DNA of 44,630 bases, taken from NCBI GenBank assembly GCA_966250375.1, contig CBINHE010000028.1, positions 1 through 44,630 of the forward strand, written 5' to 3'. Of this stretch, positions 24,371-33,074 are shown in pieces. The stretch comes from CAMLDH01 sp966250375 (GTDB lineage: Bacteria > Pseudomonadota > Gammaproteobacteria > Burkholderiales > Burkholderiaceae_D). The notes beneath the pieces are model-generated. The model was not told the origin of the DNA. It was given only the letters and a program-made list of their open reading frames with translations, and ran no database searches. Positions within the stretch are counted from its first letter, which is position 1. Each line of letters begins with the position of its first letter. The position numbers were made by a program, and so were the translations under genes.

Positions 24371-25117
24371 TTAAAATTGTTCGTCTGGACGCAGGTAGCG
24401 CCATTGTCCGGTAGGCAAATCCCCTAGTGTGATGCGGCCGATCCGAACACGTTTGAGGCCTAAAACCTTGAGGTCGACAGCTTCACACATTCGTCTAATC
24501 TGGCGCTTCTTTCCTTCGCGTAAAACAAAGCTCAATTGATCGCCATTTTGCCAGCGCACTTTTGCCGGCAACAGCTTTTTGCCATCCAGCGACAAGCCGT
24601 GGTTGAGTCGCTTCAATTCGGCATCGGGCAGTTTGCCGGGCTTCGTATATTGGACGCGAACCAAGTATTCCTTTTCCACAGCAGTGTCTTGCCCGATCAA
24701 TTGTTTGGCTATGCGTCCGTCTTGTGTCAGCACCAAAAGGCCTACGGAGTCGATATCAAGTCTTCCAGCCGGCACAAGGCTGCGCAACTGGCTCGGGTGG
24801 AACTGCATCGCAGCCTTGTCCTCGTTCCACCGGCTCTCGGCATTAACGAGCACGACCGCAGGCTGATAGCCGTCTTCGGCTTGGCCGCTGACATACCCCA
24901 TTGGCTTGTTGATTAGAATCGTGACGCGCCGCGCTTGCTGTGCACTGGCTTGGCGTTCTACCGTGATGCGCTGAGTCGGCAAGACCTTGCTGCCTAGTTC
25001 TGCCACGACAGCACCATCAACGCGCACCCAACCTCGCTCGATCCACTCATCGGCTTCGCGCCGCGAGCACAAGCCAAGTTCAGACATACGTTTGGAAAGG
25101 CGAAGAGGTTCGGTCAT
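24371..25117 (-). CDS. RsuA/RluF-family pseudouridine synthase
   Basis: The 248-residue protein has an N-terminal S4 RNA-binding domain, 'LRLSKRMSELGLCSRREADE', then the catalytic domain with 'VPAGRLDIDSVGLLVLTQDG', where the Asp of GRLD is the catalytic nucleophile. The family-specific 'EGKKRQIRRMCEAV' and C-terminal 'LPTGQWRYLRPDE' follow. The RMCE motif and the length fit RluF-type enzymes, which modify 23S rRNA, better than RsuA, but the target base is not certain. The start is unclear: ATG at 25117 lies next to the S4 domain, while 25147 and a GTG at 25198 are in-frame alternatives; none has a strong ribosome-binding site. Confidence 0.87.
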   Translation of the reverse strand: MTEPLRLSKRMSELGLCSRREADEWIERGWVRVDGAVVAELGSKVLPTQRITVERQASAQQARRVTILINKPMGYVSGQAEDGYQPAVVLVNAESRWNEDKAAMQFHPSQLRSLVPAGRLDIDSVGLLVLTQDGRIAKQLIGQDTAVEKEYLVRVQYTKPGKLPDAELKRLNHGLSLDGKKLLPAKVRWQNGDQLSFVLREGKKRQIRRMCEAVDLKVLGLKRVRIGRITLGDLPTGQWRYLRPDEQF

Positions 25118-25300
25118 ATTAAGGATTTTCGATAAATAATTATTCATGTGAGCTGCACTGCTGGGCGCGTTGTCCCTCGCTCGTGTGGCTCGCCGCACGG
25201 CGCTCAGGACGCCTTGCTTTGTATTTCGGCAACGCTACCCCAAACGGACAATTTTTTCATTGAAGTCCATTAAAGCAGCATTACGTGGTGCGTAATTGAC

Positions 25301-27853
25301 TCAGACATGAAGCGCTTCCAGCAAATCCGTCTCAAGCTGGATCTGACTGCGGGCGTTGTTCAATACCGGACCGTCGACCAGAAATACGTCTTCGACCCGC
25401 TCGCCCAACGTCATGATCTTTGCCGTATGTAAATTGACTTTGTATTTGGCCAGCACGTTGGCAATCGAATACAGCAGGCCGTTGCGGTCGTTGGCGGACA
25501 GGGACAGCAAATAATATTGGCCGCGTTCATCGGGCCGCAGATCAACGGTCGGTGTGATCGGAAAAGTCCGCGACAGTCGGGATAACCGCCCCTTGCGGGG
25601 GGGCGGCAACGCATCTTGCGAATGAAGGAGCTGGGTCAACTCGTGTTCGATCAGGTTGATGATGTCGCGGTAGCTGTTTGCGAATGTCGGCTCCGTGACC
25701 AAGAAGGTATCCAATGCATAACCATGCTTGGTGGTATGAATTTTCGCATCAAGAATACTGAAATTCTTGCGGTCGAAATAGCTGCAGATGCGTGCGAATA
25801 AATCGGGCTGGTCTTTGGTGTACACCGTCACTTGCAGACCTTCACCAATCGGTGCCAGCCGGCATTTGACGACCGGACTATCGCTATCGACCTTGTTGGA
25901 CAACGTACGCGTCTGCCAGGCAATATCGGACGCGTCATGACGCAGGAAATATGCAACGTCAAGCTGCCGCCAAAGCCGCTCATGTGCATTTTCCGTCAAA
26001 CCATAGAGGCGCAAGGTCTTGATCGCTTCATCCTGGCGATTTTTCAACTCATGATCGGCCGAGGGCGTTTCGCCGCCCAACACCCGCAGCGTCATTCGAT
26101 ATAAGTCTTCCAGCAGTTTGCCTTTCCATGCATTCCAGACTTTAGGGCTGGTGCCACGGATATCCGCCACGGTTAACAAATATAGCGCAGTGAGATGCCG
26201 TTCATCTTTTACAAGATGCGCAAATGAACGAATCACATCCATATCGGACAAGTCGTTTTTCTGTGCAACATGCGACATCGTCAAATGATGTTCGACCAAG
26301 AAAACAACCAGCTTTGTGTCCTCCTTGGACAGGCCATGTTCGCGGCAAAATCGGCGTGCGTCAGCCATGCCCAGTTTGGAGTGATCGCCGCCACGCCCTT
26401 TGGCAATATCGTGAAACAGCGCTGCTATGTACAGTAGCCAATGTTTCGAAAAATTTGCCATCAGCTGACTGCAAAACGGATATTCATGTGCATGTTCCGT
26501 CATCGTGAAGCGACGTACGTTGCGCACCACCATCAGGATGTGCTGATCAACGGTGTAGACGTGAAACAGATCATGCTGCATCTGTCCAATGATGTGGCGA
26601 AAATTAGGCAGATATCGACCGAGAATGCTGGTCTGATTCATGCCGCGTAATGCATGTGTAATGCCTTGCGGCGCCTTGATGATCTGCAAAAACAGTGCAC
26701 GATTAGCGGGATCCGTGCGGAAATTTTTGTCAATCTTGAAACGGGCATGCCATAGCGCACGCAAGGTGCGCGCTGTCATGCCCTTTAATTCCGTATGTTG
26801 CGCCTTCAATAGGAATACTTCCAGCATCGTCGATGGCGTAGATTCAAAGGTGTCATCAGAAGCGATGTCGATCAAGCCGTTGATTTCGTTAAAGTGTTCG
26901 TTGATTTTTTGCGGTGAACCTGGTTGCGGGAAAAGTTGCGCCTCGATGTTCTGCAGCAAAATCGTATTGAGCTGTGTGACCGCCTTGGCGCCCCAGTAAT
27001 AATGCTGCATCAGGTATTCACTGGCGCGGCGCGTTTCAGTAGTCTTGAAACCGAATGTTTCCGCAATAGGCGTCTGCACGTCAAACACCAAGCGATCCTC
27101 GCGCCGCTTGGCATGGATATGCAAGCGAATCCGAATATTCTTGAATGCGCGTTCTTTTTGGGTAAGCTGACGCGCTTCTGTCGTGGTAATCAAGCCGCGG
27201 TCCGCCAGTTTGCGCCACGAGTCACCCAAACCCGCTGCCTTGGCCACCCACAAAATGACCTGCAAATCGCGCAACCCTCCCGGACTTTCCTTGCAATTGG
27301 GTTCAAGGCTGTAGGGGGTGTCTTCATATTTCACATGCCGTTGTCGCATTTCCAGCGTTTTGGCTTGGAAAAAGGCTTGCGGGTCCATTGCCGCTTTGCA
27401 CCGGTCCTGTAAAAATAAGAAAAGCTTGCGGCTGCCGGTTACGAGCCGCGCTTCCAGTAGACAGGTTTGCACGGTAATGTCGGCCGCTGCTTCGCTCAGA
27501 CATTCATCAATGGTGCGAATACTGTGACCGATTTCGAGGCCGATATCCCAAAATAGCTGGACCAGTTCTTCGAGCTTGGCCTGCATGCCAGCATCAGGCG
27601 CCGCCTCCAGCAGAATCAATACATCGACGTCGGAATGCGGGAACAATTCGCCTCTGCCATAACCACCTACCGCGACCAGCGCGGCGCTGGACGGCAGCCT
27701 AAAGGCTTGCCACGCCTGTGTCAGCGCGGCATCGACACTCTGCCTTAATTTTGCGAGGATTTTTTCGGGCTTGCAATCTGCTTCAAATGCAGCGATTACC
27801 TGTTGCCGCTCTGCTTTCAGTTGCTCTTTGAGCCTCAGCGCAAGAGACGCCAT
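25301..27853 (-). CDS. glnD: PII uridylyltransferase / uridylyl-removing enzyme
   Basis: This 850-residue bifunctional nitrogen sensor uridylylates PII proteins when glutamine is low and removes UMP when it is high. Domains in order: nucleotidyltransferase with 'VGGYGRGELFPHSDVDVLIL', a helical linker, an HD hydrolase domain ('LLYIAALFHDIAKGRGGDHS'), and two C-terminal ACT domains, seen at 'LQVTVYTKDQPDLFARICSY' and 'YYLLSLSANDRNGLLYSIAN', which bind glutamine. Length is slightly shorter than E. coli GlnD (890). It begins 2 bases after the map stop on the same strand, so map-glnD form an operon, an arrangement also found in E. coli next to rpsB. Confidence 0.97.
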   Translation of the reverse strand: MASLALRLKEQLKAERQQVIAAFEADCKPEKILAKLRQSVDAALTQAWQAFRLPSSAALVAVGGYGRGELFPHSDVDVLILLEAAPDAGMQAKLEELVQLFWDIGLEIGHSIRTIDECLSEAAADITVQTCLLEARLVTGSRKLFLFLQDRCKAAMDPQAFFQAKTLEMRQRHVKYEDTPYSLEPNCKESPGGLRDLQVILWVAKAAGLGDSWRKLADRGLITTTEARQLTQKERAFKNIRIRLHIHAKRREDRLVFDVQTPIAETFGFKTTETRRASEYLMQHYYWGAKAVTQLNTILLQNIEAQLFPQPGSPQKINEHFNEINGLIDIASDDTFESTPSTMLEVFLLKAQHTELKGMTARTLRALWHARFKIDKNFRTDPANRALFLQIIKAPQGITHALRGMNQTSILGRYLPNFRHIIGQMQHDLFHVYTVDQHILMVVRNVRRFTMTEHAHEYPFCSQLMANFSKHWLLYIAALFHDIAKGRGGDHSKLGMADARRFCREHGLSKEDTKLVVFLVEHHLTMSHVAQKNDLSDMDVIRSFAHLVKDERHLTALYLLTVADIRGTSPKVWNAWKGKLLEDLYRMTLRVLGGETPSADHELKNRQDEAIKTLRLYGLTENAHERLWRQLDVAYFLRHDASDIAWQTRTLSNKVDSDSPVVKCRLAPIGEGLQVTVYTKDQPDLFARICSYFDRKNFSILDAKIHTTKHGYALDTFLVTEPTFANSYRDIINLIEHELTQLLHSQDALPPPRKGRLSRLSRTFPITPTVDLRPDERGQYYLLSLSANDRNGLLYSIANVLAKYKVNLHTAKIMTLGERVEDVFLVDGPVLNNARSQIQLETDLLEALHV

Positions 27854-27855
27854 CG

Positions 27856-28680
27856 TTACGCTTCGACGGGATGACTTGGCTGAATGAATGCAGGTGGAGC
27901 GGGCATGCCGGGAGAGACCGTCAATACTTCATAGCCTGTTTCGGTAACCAGCACCGTATGTTCCCACTGCGCGGAAAGACTTCTATCTTTGGTCTTGATG
28001 GTCCAGCCGTCACCCATTTCGCGAATTTCGCGCTTTCCGGCATTAATCATCGGCTCGACGGTAAAAATCATGCCTGGGGAGAGTTTTTCCAGAGTGCCTG
28101 GGCGACCGTAATGCAAAACCTGCGGCTCTTCGTGGAACACCTTGCCAATGCCATGGCCGCAAAATTCACGGACTACGCTGTAGCCGGCCTTTTCTGCATG
28201 TTGCTGGATCACGAAACCAATATCGCCCAAGTGTGCACCCGGTTTGATTTTCGAAATGCCGAGCCACATGCATTCGAACGTGATTTCAGCCAGTCTCTTG
28301 GCAAGGATGGACGGTTCGCCGACAAAAAACATGCGGCTGGTATCGCCATGATAACCATCTTTGATGACGGTAATATCCAAATTGACAGCGTCGCCGTTCT
28401 TTAGCATTTTGTCGCCCGGAATGCCATGGCACACAACATCGTTGACCGACGTGCAAATTGCTTTCGGATAAGGAGTGTAACCGGGGGGGCAGTAGTTTAG
28501 GGGCGCGGGAATTGTATTCTGGACATTAACCATGTACTCATGGCAAAGGCGGTCAAGTTCGCCGGTGGTAATGCCTGCCTTGACATGGGGTGCGATGAAG
28601 TCGAGCACTTCGGCGGCCAATTTGCCGGCAATGCGCATGCCTTTGATATCGTCTGCGGATTTGATGGAAATAGAAGACAT
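27856..28680 (-). CDS. map: Methionine aminopeptidase, type I
   Basis: The 274-residue metalloprotease removes the initiator methionine after deformylation. It contains the five metal ligands of the pita-bread fold: Asp in 'GDAVNLDITVIKDGYHGD' (two Asp), His in 'VREFCGHGIGKVFHEEPQVL', Glu in 'GMIFTVEPMINAG' and Glu in 'AQWEHTVLVTETGYEVLTV'. The start ATG at 28680 gives 'MSSISIKSADDIKGMRIAGK', the standard opening. An in-frame open extension reaches 29505, but it lies antisense to the rpsB promoter and coding region and is not real. Divergent from rpsB; a minus-strand TATAAT lies at 28729-28734. Confidence 0.96.
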   Translation of the reverse strand: MSSISIKSADDIKGMRIAGKLAAEVLDFIAPHVKAGITTGELDRLCHEYMVNVQNTIPAPLNYCPPGYTPYPKAICTSVNDVVCHGIPGDKMLKNGDAVNLDITVIKDGYHGDTSRMFFVGEPSILAKRLAEITFECMWLGISKIKPGAHLGDIGFVIQQHAEKAGYSVVREFCGHGIGKVFHEEPQVLHYGRPGTLEKLSPGMIFTVEPMINAGKREIREMGDGWTIKTKDRSLSAQWEHTVLVTETGYEVLTVSPGMPAPPAFIQPSHPVEA

Positions 28681-28778
28681 AGGGAACCGGAAATTGCTGA
28701 AGGCCAGCGTAAGTAAAATAGAAATCAAATTATAGACGAGCGGTTTAACATGCGCTCGCCCTAAACTTGATGACGAGC

Positions 28779-28808
28779 TTGAAAGAATTCCTGATTTTGG
28801 GTTAGAAT
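28779..28808 (+). promoter_or_regulatory. rpsB promoter, sigma-70 type
   Basis: A -35 box TTGAAA (28779-28784) and a -10 box TAGAAT (28803-28808) are separated by 18 bases. This predicts a start near 28815 and a leader of about 120 bases before the rpsB ATG. The -10 overlaps the first copy of a 9-base direct repeat, TTGGGTTAG, at 28797-28805 and 28810-28818. Confidence 0.65.
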
Positions 28809-28818
28809 CTTGGGTTAG

Positions 28819-28836
28819 CTTGAAACAACTTTCAAG
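28819..28836 (+). promoter_or_regulatory. Leader hairpin 1 at the 5' end of the rpsB transcript
   Basis: CTTGAAA (28819-28825) and TTTCAAG (28830-28836) are perfect reverse complements around a 4-base loop. The hairpin lies at the very start of the predicted transcript, where it could protect the 5' end. Confidence 0.4.
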
Positions 28837-28876
28837 TGAAACTTTATGTAAATCGCGAATCCGTTCGAAAAGGGTG

Positions 28877-28898
28877 CCCGAATCAATCTTGATTCGGG
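28877..28898 (+). promoter_or_regulatory. Leader hairpin 2 upstream of rpsB
   Basis: CCCGAATCAA (28877-28886) and TTGATTCGGG (28889-28898) form a perfect stem of up to 10 bp, realistically 9 bp with a 4-base loop. It ends 37 bases before the rpsB ATG. Ribosomal protein S2 is known to repress its own mRNA in other bacteria through its leader; whether this hairpin serves that role is inference. Confidence 0.45.
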
Positions 28899-28935
28899 TA
28901 ACTGAGCGAATTCCAGACCTAACCCTGGAGATATT

Positions 28936-29685
28936 ATGTCCGTTACTATGCGTGAAATGCTGGAAGCTGGTGTCCATTTTGGTCACCAAACCCGCTTCTG
29001 GAATCCTAAAATGGCCCCGTTCATCTTTGGCCATCGCAACAAAATTCATATCGTCAATCTGGAAAAAACCTTGGGCATGTACCAAGAGGCGATGAAGTAC
29101 ATCCGCCAATTGGCATCCAATCGTGGCACCATCCTGATGGTTGGTACCAAGCGTCAGGCACGCGAAATCATGGCAACTGAGGCGCAACGCGCAGGCATGC
29201 CGTATGTCGACCAACGCTGGCTGGGCGGTATGTTGACCAACTTCAAAACCATCAAAACTTCGATCAAGCGTCTGAAAGACATGGAGGCGTCGATTGCAGA
29301 CGGTTCGGTTGAGAATCTGAGCAAAAAAGAGGCGTTGATGTTCCAACGCGAAATGATCAAGCTGCAAAAATCCATTGGCGGCATCAAGGATATGGGCGGC
29401 GTTCCAGACGCAATTTTCGTGGTCGACGTCGGCTATCACAAAGGCACGATTACCGAAGCTGCCAAGCTCGGCATTCCGGTTATCGGCGTGGTTGATACCA
29501 ACCATTCACCTGAAGGCGTGACTTATGTCATCCCCGGTAATGATGACTCCTCCAAGGCAATCACGCTGTATGCGCGCGGTGTAGCCGATGCCATCCTGGA
29601 AGGTCGTGCAAACGCCATGAATGACGTAGTTGAAGCTATCAAAGGTGCGTCTGACGAGTTCGTCGAGGTCAGCGAGCAGGCGTAA
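28936..29685 (+). CDS. rpsB: 30S ribosomal protein S2
   Basis: The 249-residue protein S2 starts 'SVTMREMLEAGVHFGHQTRF', followed by 'WNPKMAPFIFGHRNKIHIVN', 'RWLGGMLTNFKTIKTSIKRL', 'DAIFVVDVGYHKGTITEAAK' and 'IPVIGVVDTNHSPEGVTYVI', the conserved S2 signatures. S2 joins the 30S subunit late in assembly and binds S1. The ATG at 28936 has a GGAG site upstream. It is the first gene of the rpsB-tsf pair. A terminator-like hairpin follows it, so tsf is likely expressed partly by read-through. Confidence 0.98.
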   Translation: MSVTMREMLEAGVHFGHQTRFWNPKMAPFIFGHRNKIHIVNLEKTLGMYQEAMKYIRQLASNRGTILMVGTKRQAREIMATEAQRAGMPYVDQRWLGGMLTNFKTIKTSIKRLKDMEASIADGSVENLSKKEALMFQREMIKLQKSIGGIKDMGGVPDAIFVVDVGYHKGTITEAAKLGIPVIGVVDTNHSPEGVTYVIPGNDDSSKAITLYARGVADAILEGRANAMNDVVEAIKGASDEFVEVSEQA

Positions 29686-29729
29686 GCCTCGGCCTCTGAC
29701 GTGTCAAGCTTCAGAGGTTCGGAAAAAAT

Positions 29730-29757
29730 GGGGCAACAGCGGTTCGCCCCTTTTTTT
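29730..29757 (+). terminator. Terminator or attenuator between rpsB and tsf
   Basis: GGGGC (29730-29734) pairs with GCCCC (29746-29750), directly followed by seven T residues. This is a modest factor-independent terminator. With 212 bases between the genes, it probably attenuates transcription so that rpsB and tsf levels differ. Confidence 0.7.
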
Positions 29758-29897
29758 CGAGCGAATTTTGAACATATTTTGAATGATGGCGTCCGACAAG
29801 GCGTCAATTTTATGAATTGCGGGACAGCGCGGGCCGCACAGGCGAAGCGATAATTTGGTTGGGTCCCTTCTGTCCCCAACTGGAAGGAGAGAATAAA

Positions 29898-30779
29898 ATG
29901 GCGGCAATTACTGCAGCGATGGTAGGCGAACTGCGCGCGAAGACTGACGCGCCGATGATGGAATGCAAAAAGGCATTGACCGAAGCCGACGGCGACTTGG
30001 AAAAGGCCGAAGAGATTTTGCGCGTCAAATTGGGTAGCAAGGCTTCCAAGGCGGCCTCCCGTATTACAGCCGAAGGCGTCGTCGCAGCCTATATTTCCGG
30101 TGGCGTCGGAGCCCTGATCGAAGTCAATTGCGAAACCGACTTCGTTACAAAAAATGATGATTTCCTCACGCTAGCCAATGCCTGCGCCAAACTGGTCGCC
30201 GAAAAAAATCCGGCTGACGTCGCTGCATTGGCAGCGCTGCCGCTGGACGGGAAAACGGTTGAGGAAGTTCGCGCCGCTCTGGTTGGCAAAATTGGTGAAA
30301 ACATGTCGATTCGTCGCTTTAAACGTTTTGAAACGAACGGCAAATTAACCTCCTATCTGCACGGAACACGTATCGGCGTGATGGTCGAATTCGATGGCGC
30401 CGACGAGCAAGTAGGCAAGGACGTTGCAATGCATATTGCTGCGATGAAGCCGGTGTCATTGTCTTCTGAGGAAGTGCCGGCTGATTTGATCGAAAAAGAG
30501 CGTTCGATTGCATCGCAGAAAGCAGCAGAATCCGGCAAGCCGGCTGACATCGTGGCCAAAATGGTCGAGGGTACGGTTCAGAAATTTTTGAAAGAAGTTT
30601 CCTTGTTCAACCAGCCTTTCGTGAAAAACGACAAGCAAACGGTCGAGCAAATGCTCAAGGCAGCAAATACGAGCGTGAAATCGTTCACAATGTTTATTGT
30701 TGGTGAGGGCATCGAGAAAAAACAGGATGACTTTGCTGCAGAAGTTGCTGCGCAAGTCGCTGCAGCCAAACAGGCGTAA
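29898..30779 (+). CDS. tsf: Translation elongation factor Ts
   Basis: This 293-residue factor exchanges GDP for GTP on EF-Tu. The N-terminal UBA-like domain reads 'MAAITAAMVGELRAKTDAPM' then 'MECKKALTEADGDLEKAEEI', and the core begins with 'GVVAAYISGGVGALIEVNCE' and 'TDFVTKNDDF'. These match EF-Ts signatures. The ATG at 29898 has a strong AAGGAG site; the in-frame stretch to 29817 is not part of the protein. A strong terminator follows the gene. Confidence 0.98.
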   Translation: MAAITAAMVGELRAKTDAPMMECKKALTEADGDLEKAEEILRVKLGSKASKAASRITAEGVVAAYISGGVGALIEVNCETDFVTKNDDFLTLANACAKLVAEKNPADVAALAALPLDGKTVEEVRAALVGKIGENMSIRRFKRFETNGKLTSYLHGTRIGVMVEFDGADEQVGKDVAMHIAAMKPVSLSSEEVPADLIEKERSIASQKAAESGKPADIVAKMVEGTVQKFLKEVSLFNQPFVKNDKQTVEQMLKAANTSVKSFTMFIVGEGIEKKQDDFAAEVAAQVAAAKQA

Positions 30780-30789
30780 GCGAAAAGAG

Positions 30790-30812
30790 CGGGCCGAAAG
30801 GCCCGTTTTTTT
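30790..30812 (+). terminator. Factor-independent terminator after tsf
   Basis: CGGGCC (30790-30795), a GAAA tetraloop, and GGCCCG (30800-30805) are followed by seven T residues. This is a textbook terminator ending the rpsB-tsf transcript. A second bulged hairpin, AGTGATTCGA with TCGATCACT, follows at 30813-30836. Confidence 0.88.
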
Positions 30813-30949
30813 AGTGATTCGATAACCTCGATCACTTGAAAAACAGGATGTGATCCAACTCGTGCCGGAATAGTGGCAGTGCGGATAAAATCAGTACCAG
30901 GCAATACCATTCTTCAGCAACAACCGGATAATCACAAGGAGCCCAGTTC

Positions 30950-31666
30950 ATGACCAAGCCAGCGTACAAGCGCGTTCTCCTCAAACTCTCCGGCGAAGCC
31001 TTGATGGGTGATGATTCTTACGGCATCAACCGCGCGACGATCGAGCGCATGGTGACGGATGTATCCGAGGTGGCAGCGTTGGGCGTCGAACTGGCAATCG
31101 TGATTGGCGGTGGCAATATCTTTCGCGGTGTAGCGCCGGGTGCACAGGGAATGGATCGGGCAACCGCCGACTACATGGGGATGCTGGCGACCGTGATGAA
31201 TTCGCTCGCATTGGCAGACGCGATGCGCCAAGTTGGCATCATTGCTCGCGTCATGTCGGCAATCAGCATTGAACAGGTGGTTGAGCCTTACGTTCGTCCC
31301 AAAGCGCTGCAATATCTAGAAGAAGGCAAGATCGTCATTTTTGCGGCCGGCACCGGCAATCCATTCTTCACCACCGATACCGCTGCCGCATTGCGCGGTT
31401 CGGAAATCGGCGCGGAGATCGTATTGAAAGCTACCAAGGTGGATGGCGTGTACAGCGCCGATCCAAAGAAGGATCTGGAAGCGACGCTGTATTCAAGCAT
31501 TTCATTTGACGAGGCTATTTCCAAACATTTGCAAGTGATGGATGCGACCGCTTTCGCGTTGTGCCGTGATCAGAAATTGCCGATCAAAGTATTTTCCATC
31601 GTCAAACCGGGCGCATTGACGCGCGTGATTTTGGGTGAAGACGAAGGTACACTGGTTCACGTATAA
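30950..31666 (+). CDS. pyrH: UMP kinase
   Basis: The 238-residue kinase phosphorylates UMP to UDP, supplying pyrimidine nucleotides and UDP-sugars. It is of the amino-acid-kinase fold: 'KRVLLKLSGEALMGDDSYGI' at the start, 'VIGGGNIFRGVAPG' for phosphate binding, 'GTGNPFFTTDTAAALR' and 'KATKVDGVYSADPKKD'. The ATG at 30950 has an AAGGAG site. It follows a terminator, so a promoter must lie in the 115 bases before it; I could not define one beyond a TAAAAT near 30887. The frr gene follows 36 bases later. Confidence 0.97.
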   Translation: MTKPAYKRVLLKLSGEALMGDDSYGINRATIERMVTDVSEVAALGVELAIVIGGGNIFRGVAPGAQGMDRATADYMGMLATVMNSLALADAMRQVGIIARVMSAISIEQVVEPYVRPKALQYLEEGKIVIFAAGTGNPFFTTDTAAALRGSEIGAEIVLKATKVDGVYSADPKKDLEATLYSSISFDEAISKHLQVMDATAFALCRDQKLPIKVFSIVKPGALTRVILGEDEGTLVHV

Positions 31667-31702
31667 ATTCAGGCATTACTCGTTGTAGAAGAGGAGAAAA
31701 AC

Positions 31703-32263
31703 ATGGCAGTTGTTGATGTCAAGAAAAACGCCGAGCAGAAAATGCAGAAGTCGATCGAAACATTGAAAGCGGACCTAGCCAAGGTTCGCACTGGTCGTGC
31801 GCATACCGGCATTCTCGATCATGTGATGGTCGACTACTATGGCAGCCCGACCAATCTCACGCAGGTCGCCAATGTGACCTTGATTGATGCGCGCACGATT
31901 GGTGTGCAGCCTTGGGAAAAGAAAATGATCGCTGTGGTCGAAAAAGCGATTCGTGAATCCGACCTCGGTTTGAATCCTTCCACACAAGGCGACATGATTC
32001 GCGTGCCTACGCCGCCTTTGACTGAAGAGCGCCGCAAGGAAATGGTCAAGCTCGTCAAGAGCGAGGCGGAAGATGCCAAAATCGCGATTCGCAACATCCG
32101 CCGCGACGGCAACGAAGCGCTGAAGAAGCTACTGAAAGATAAAGCATGTTCGGAAGACGATGAGCGCCGCGCACAGGATGAAGTGCAAAAGCTGACCGAC
32201 AAGTTTGTTGCGGAGGTGGACAAGATTGTCGCGGATAAAGAAAAAGAGATCCTGACCGTATAG
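31703..32263 (+). CDS. frr: Ribosome recycling factor
   Basis: This 186-residue protein splits post-termination ribosomes together with EF-G. Family landmarks include 'MQKSIETLKADLAKVRTGRA', 'YYGSPTNLTQVANVTLIDAR', 'IRVPTPPLTEERRKEMVKLV' and 'AIRNIRRDGNEALKKLLKD'. Length is exactly that expected (185-186). A GAGGAG site precedes the ATG at 31703. It is co-directional with pyrH and uppS. Confidence 0.98.
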   Translation: MAVVDVKKNAEQKMQKSIETLKADLAKVRTGRAHTGILDHVMVDYYGSPTNLTQVANVTLIDARTIGVQPWEKKMIAVVEKAIRESDLGLNPSTQGDMIRVPTPPLTEERRKEMVKLVKSEAEDAKIAIRNIRRDGNEALKKLLKDKACSEDDERRAQDEVQKLTDKFVAEVDKIVADKEKEILTV

Positions 32264-32312
32264 TCGCTATTATGCTTTTTCGAACTGTTCACTTTTGCCA
32301 TTTGTCTTCCCT

Positions 32313-33074
32313 ATGAAGCATCCGAGTTCAACTCAAGCGGTACCTGAAATGTCGACGGTGCCACGCCATATCGCGATGATCATGGACGGTAATGGCCGCT
32401 GGGCGACCAAGCGCTTTTTACCTCGCGTGGCCGGTCACGTTAAAGGTGTCGATGCTGTGCACGGCATCGTGGAAGCATGCGTCGAGCGCGGGGTCGAATA
32501 TTTGACGTTGTTCGCTTTCAGTTCCGAAAATTGGCGGCGTCCGGCGGACGAGGTATCGGTTTTGATGCGCCTTTTTATGACCGCGCTCGAGCGTGAAGTC
32601 GCGAAAATGCACGCCAATGGCATCCGCCTCAAAGTCGTGGGCGAGTTGACGCGGTTCGATGAAAAATTACAGCAAATGATCGCTGATGCGGAACGCAGGA
32701 CCGCCAACAACACCCGTCTGACAGTCACCATTTGCTTGAATTACGGCGGTCGCTGGGACATCATGCAGGCAGTTGGCAAGATGGTTGTCGCCTATCCGGA
32801 GGCGAGGGACTTTTCGGAAGAACAATTGGCGACTTATTTGGCAATGGCTTATGCTCCTGAACCCGATCTCTTTATCCGCACCGGTGGTGAAGAACGCATT
32901 TCCAATTTTCTTCTTTGGCAGCTTGCGTATTCCGAGCTTTATTTCACCGATACTTATTGGCCCGATTTCGATGCAGCAGCATTGGACGCAGCCATTTCTT
33001 CATACCAGCAACGAGAGCGCCGTTTCGGGCGCACCAGCGCACAAGTGTCAGTCGAGCAAAAGAAGGCGTCCTGA
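32313..33074 (+). CDS. uppS: Isoprenyl transferase (undecaprenyl diphosphate synthase)
   Basis: The 253-residue cis-prenyltransferase builds undecaprenyl diphosphate, the lipid carrier for peptidoglycan and O-antigen. The catalytic Asp lies in 'HIAMIMDGNGRWATKR'; other motifs are 'VEYLTLFAFSSENWRRP', 'LTVTICLNYGGRWDIM', 'RTGGEERISNFLLWQ' and 'AYSELYFTDTYWPDF'. The ATG at 32313 is the upstream candidate; ATG at 32349 sits closer to the conserved part, and neither has a clear ribosome-binding site. Its stop overlaps the cdsA start (TGATG). Confidence 0.95.
   Translation: MKHPSSTQAVPEMSTVPRHIAMIMDGNGRWATKRFLPRVAGHVKGVDAVHGIVEACVERGVEYLTLFAFSSENWRRPADEVSVLMRLFMTALEREVAKMHANGIRLKVVGELTRFDEKLQQMIADAERRTANNTRLTVTICLNYGGRWDIMQAVGKMVVAYPEARDFSEEQLATYLAMAYAPEPDLFIRTGGEERISNFLLWQLAYSELYFTDTYWPDFDAAALDAAISSYQQRERRFGRTSAQVSVEQKKAS

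Noticed and set aside
28681..29505. In-frame extension of the map reading frame by 275 codons, antisense to the rpsB leader and coding region
   Set aside because: MAP similarity begins exactly at the ATG at 28680; the extension has no family similarity and lies opposite a ribosomal protein gene.
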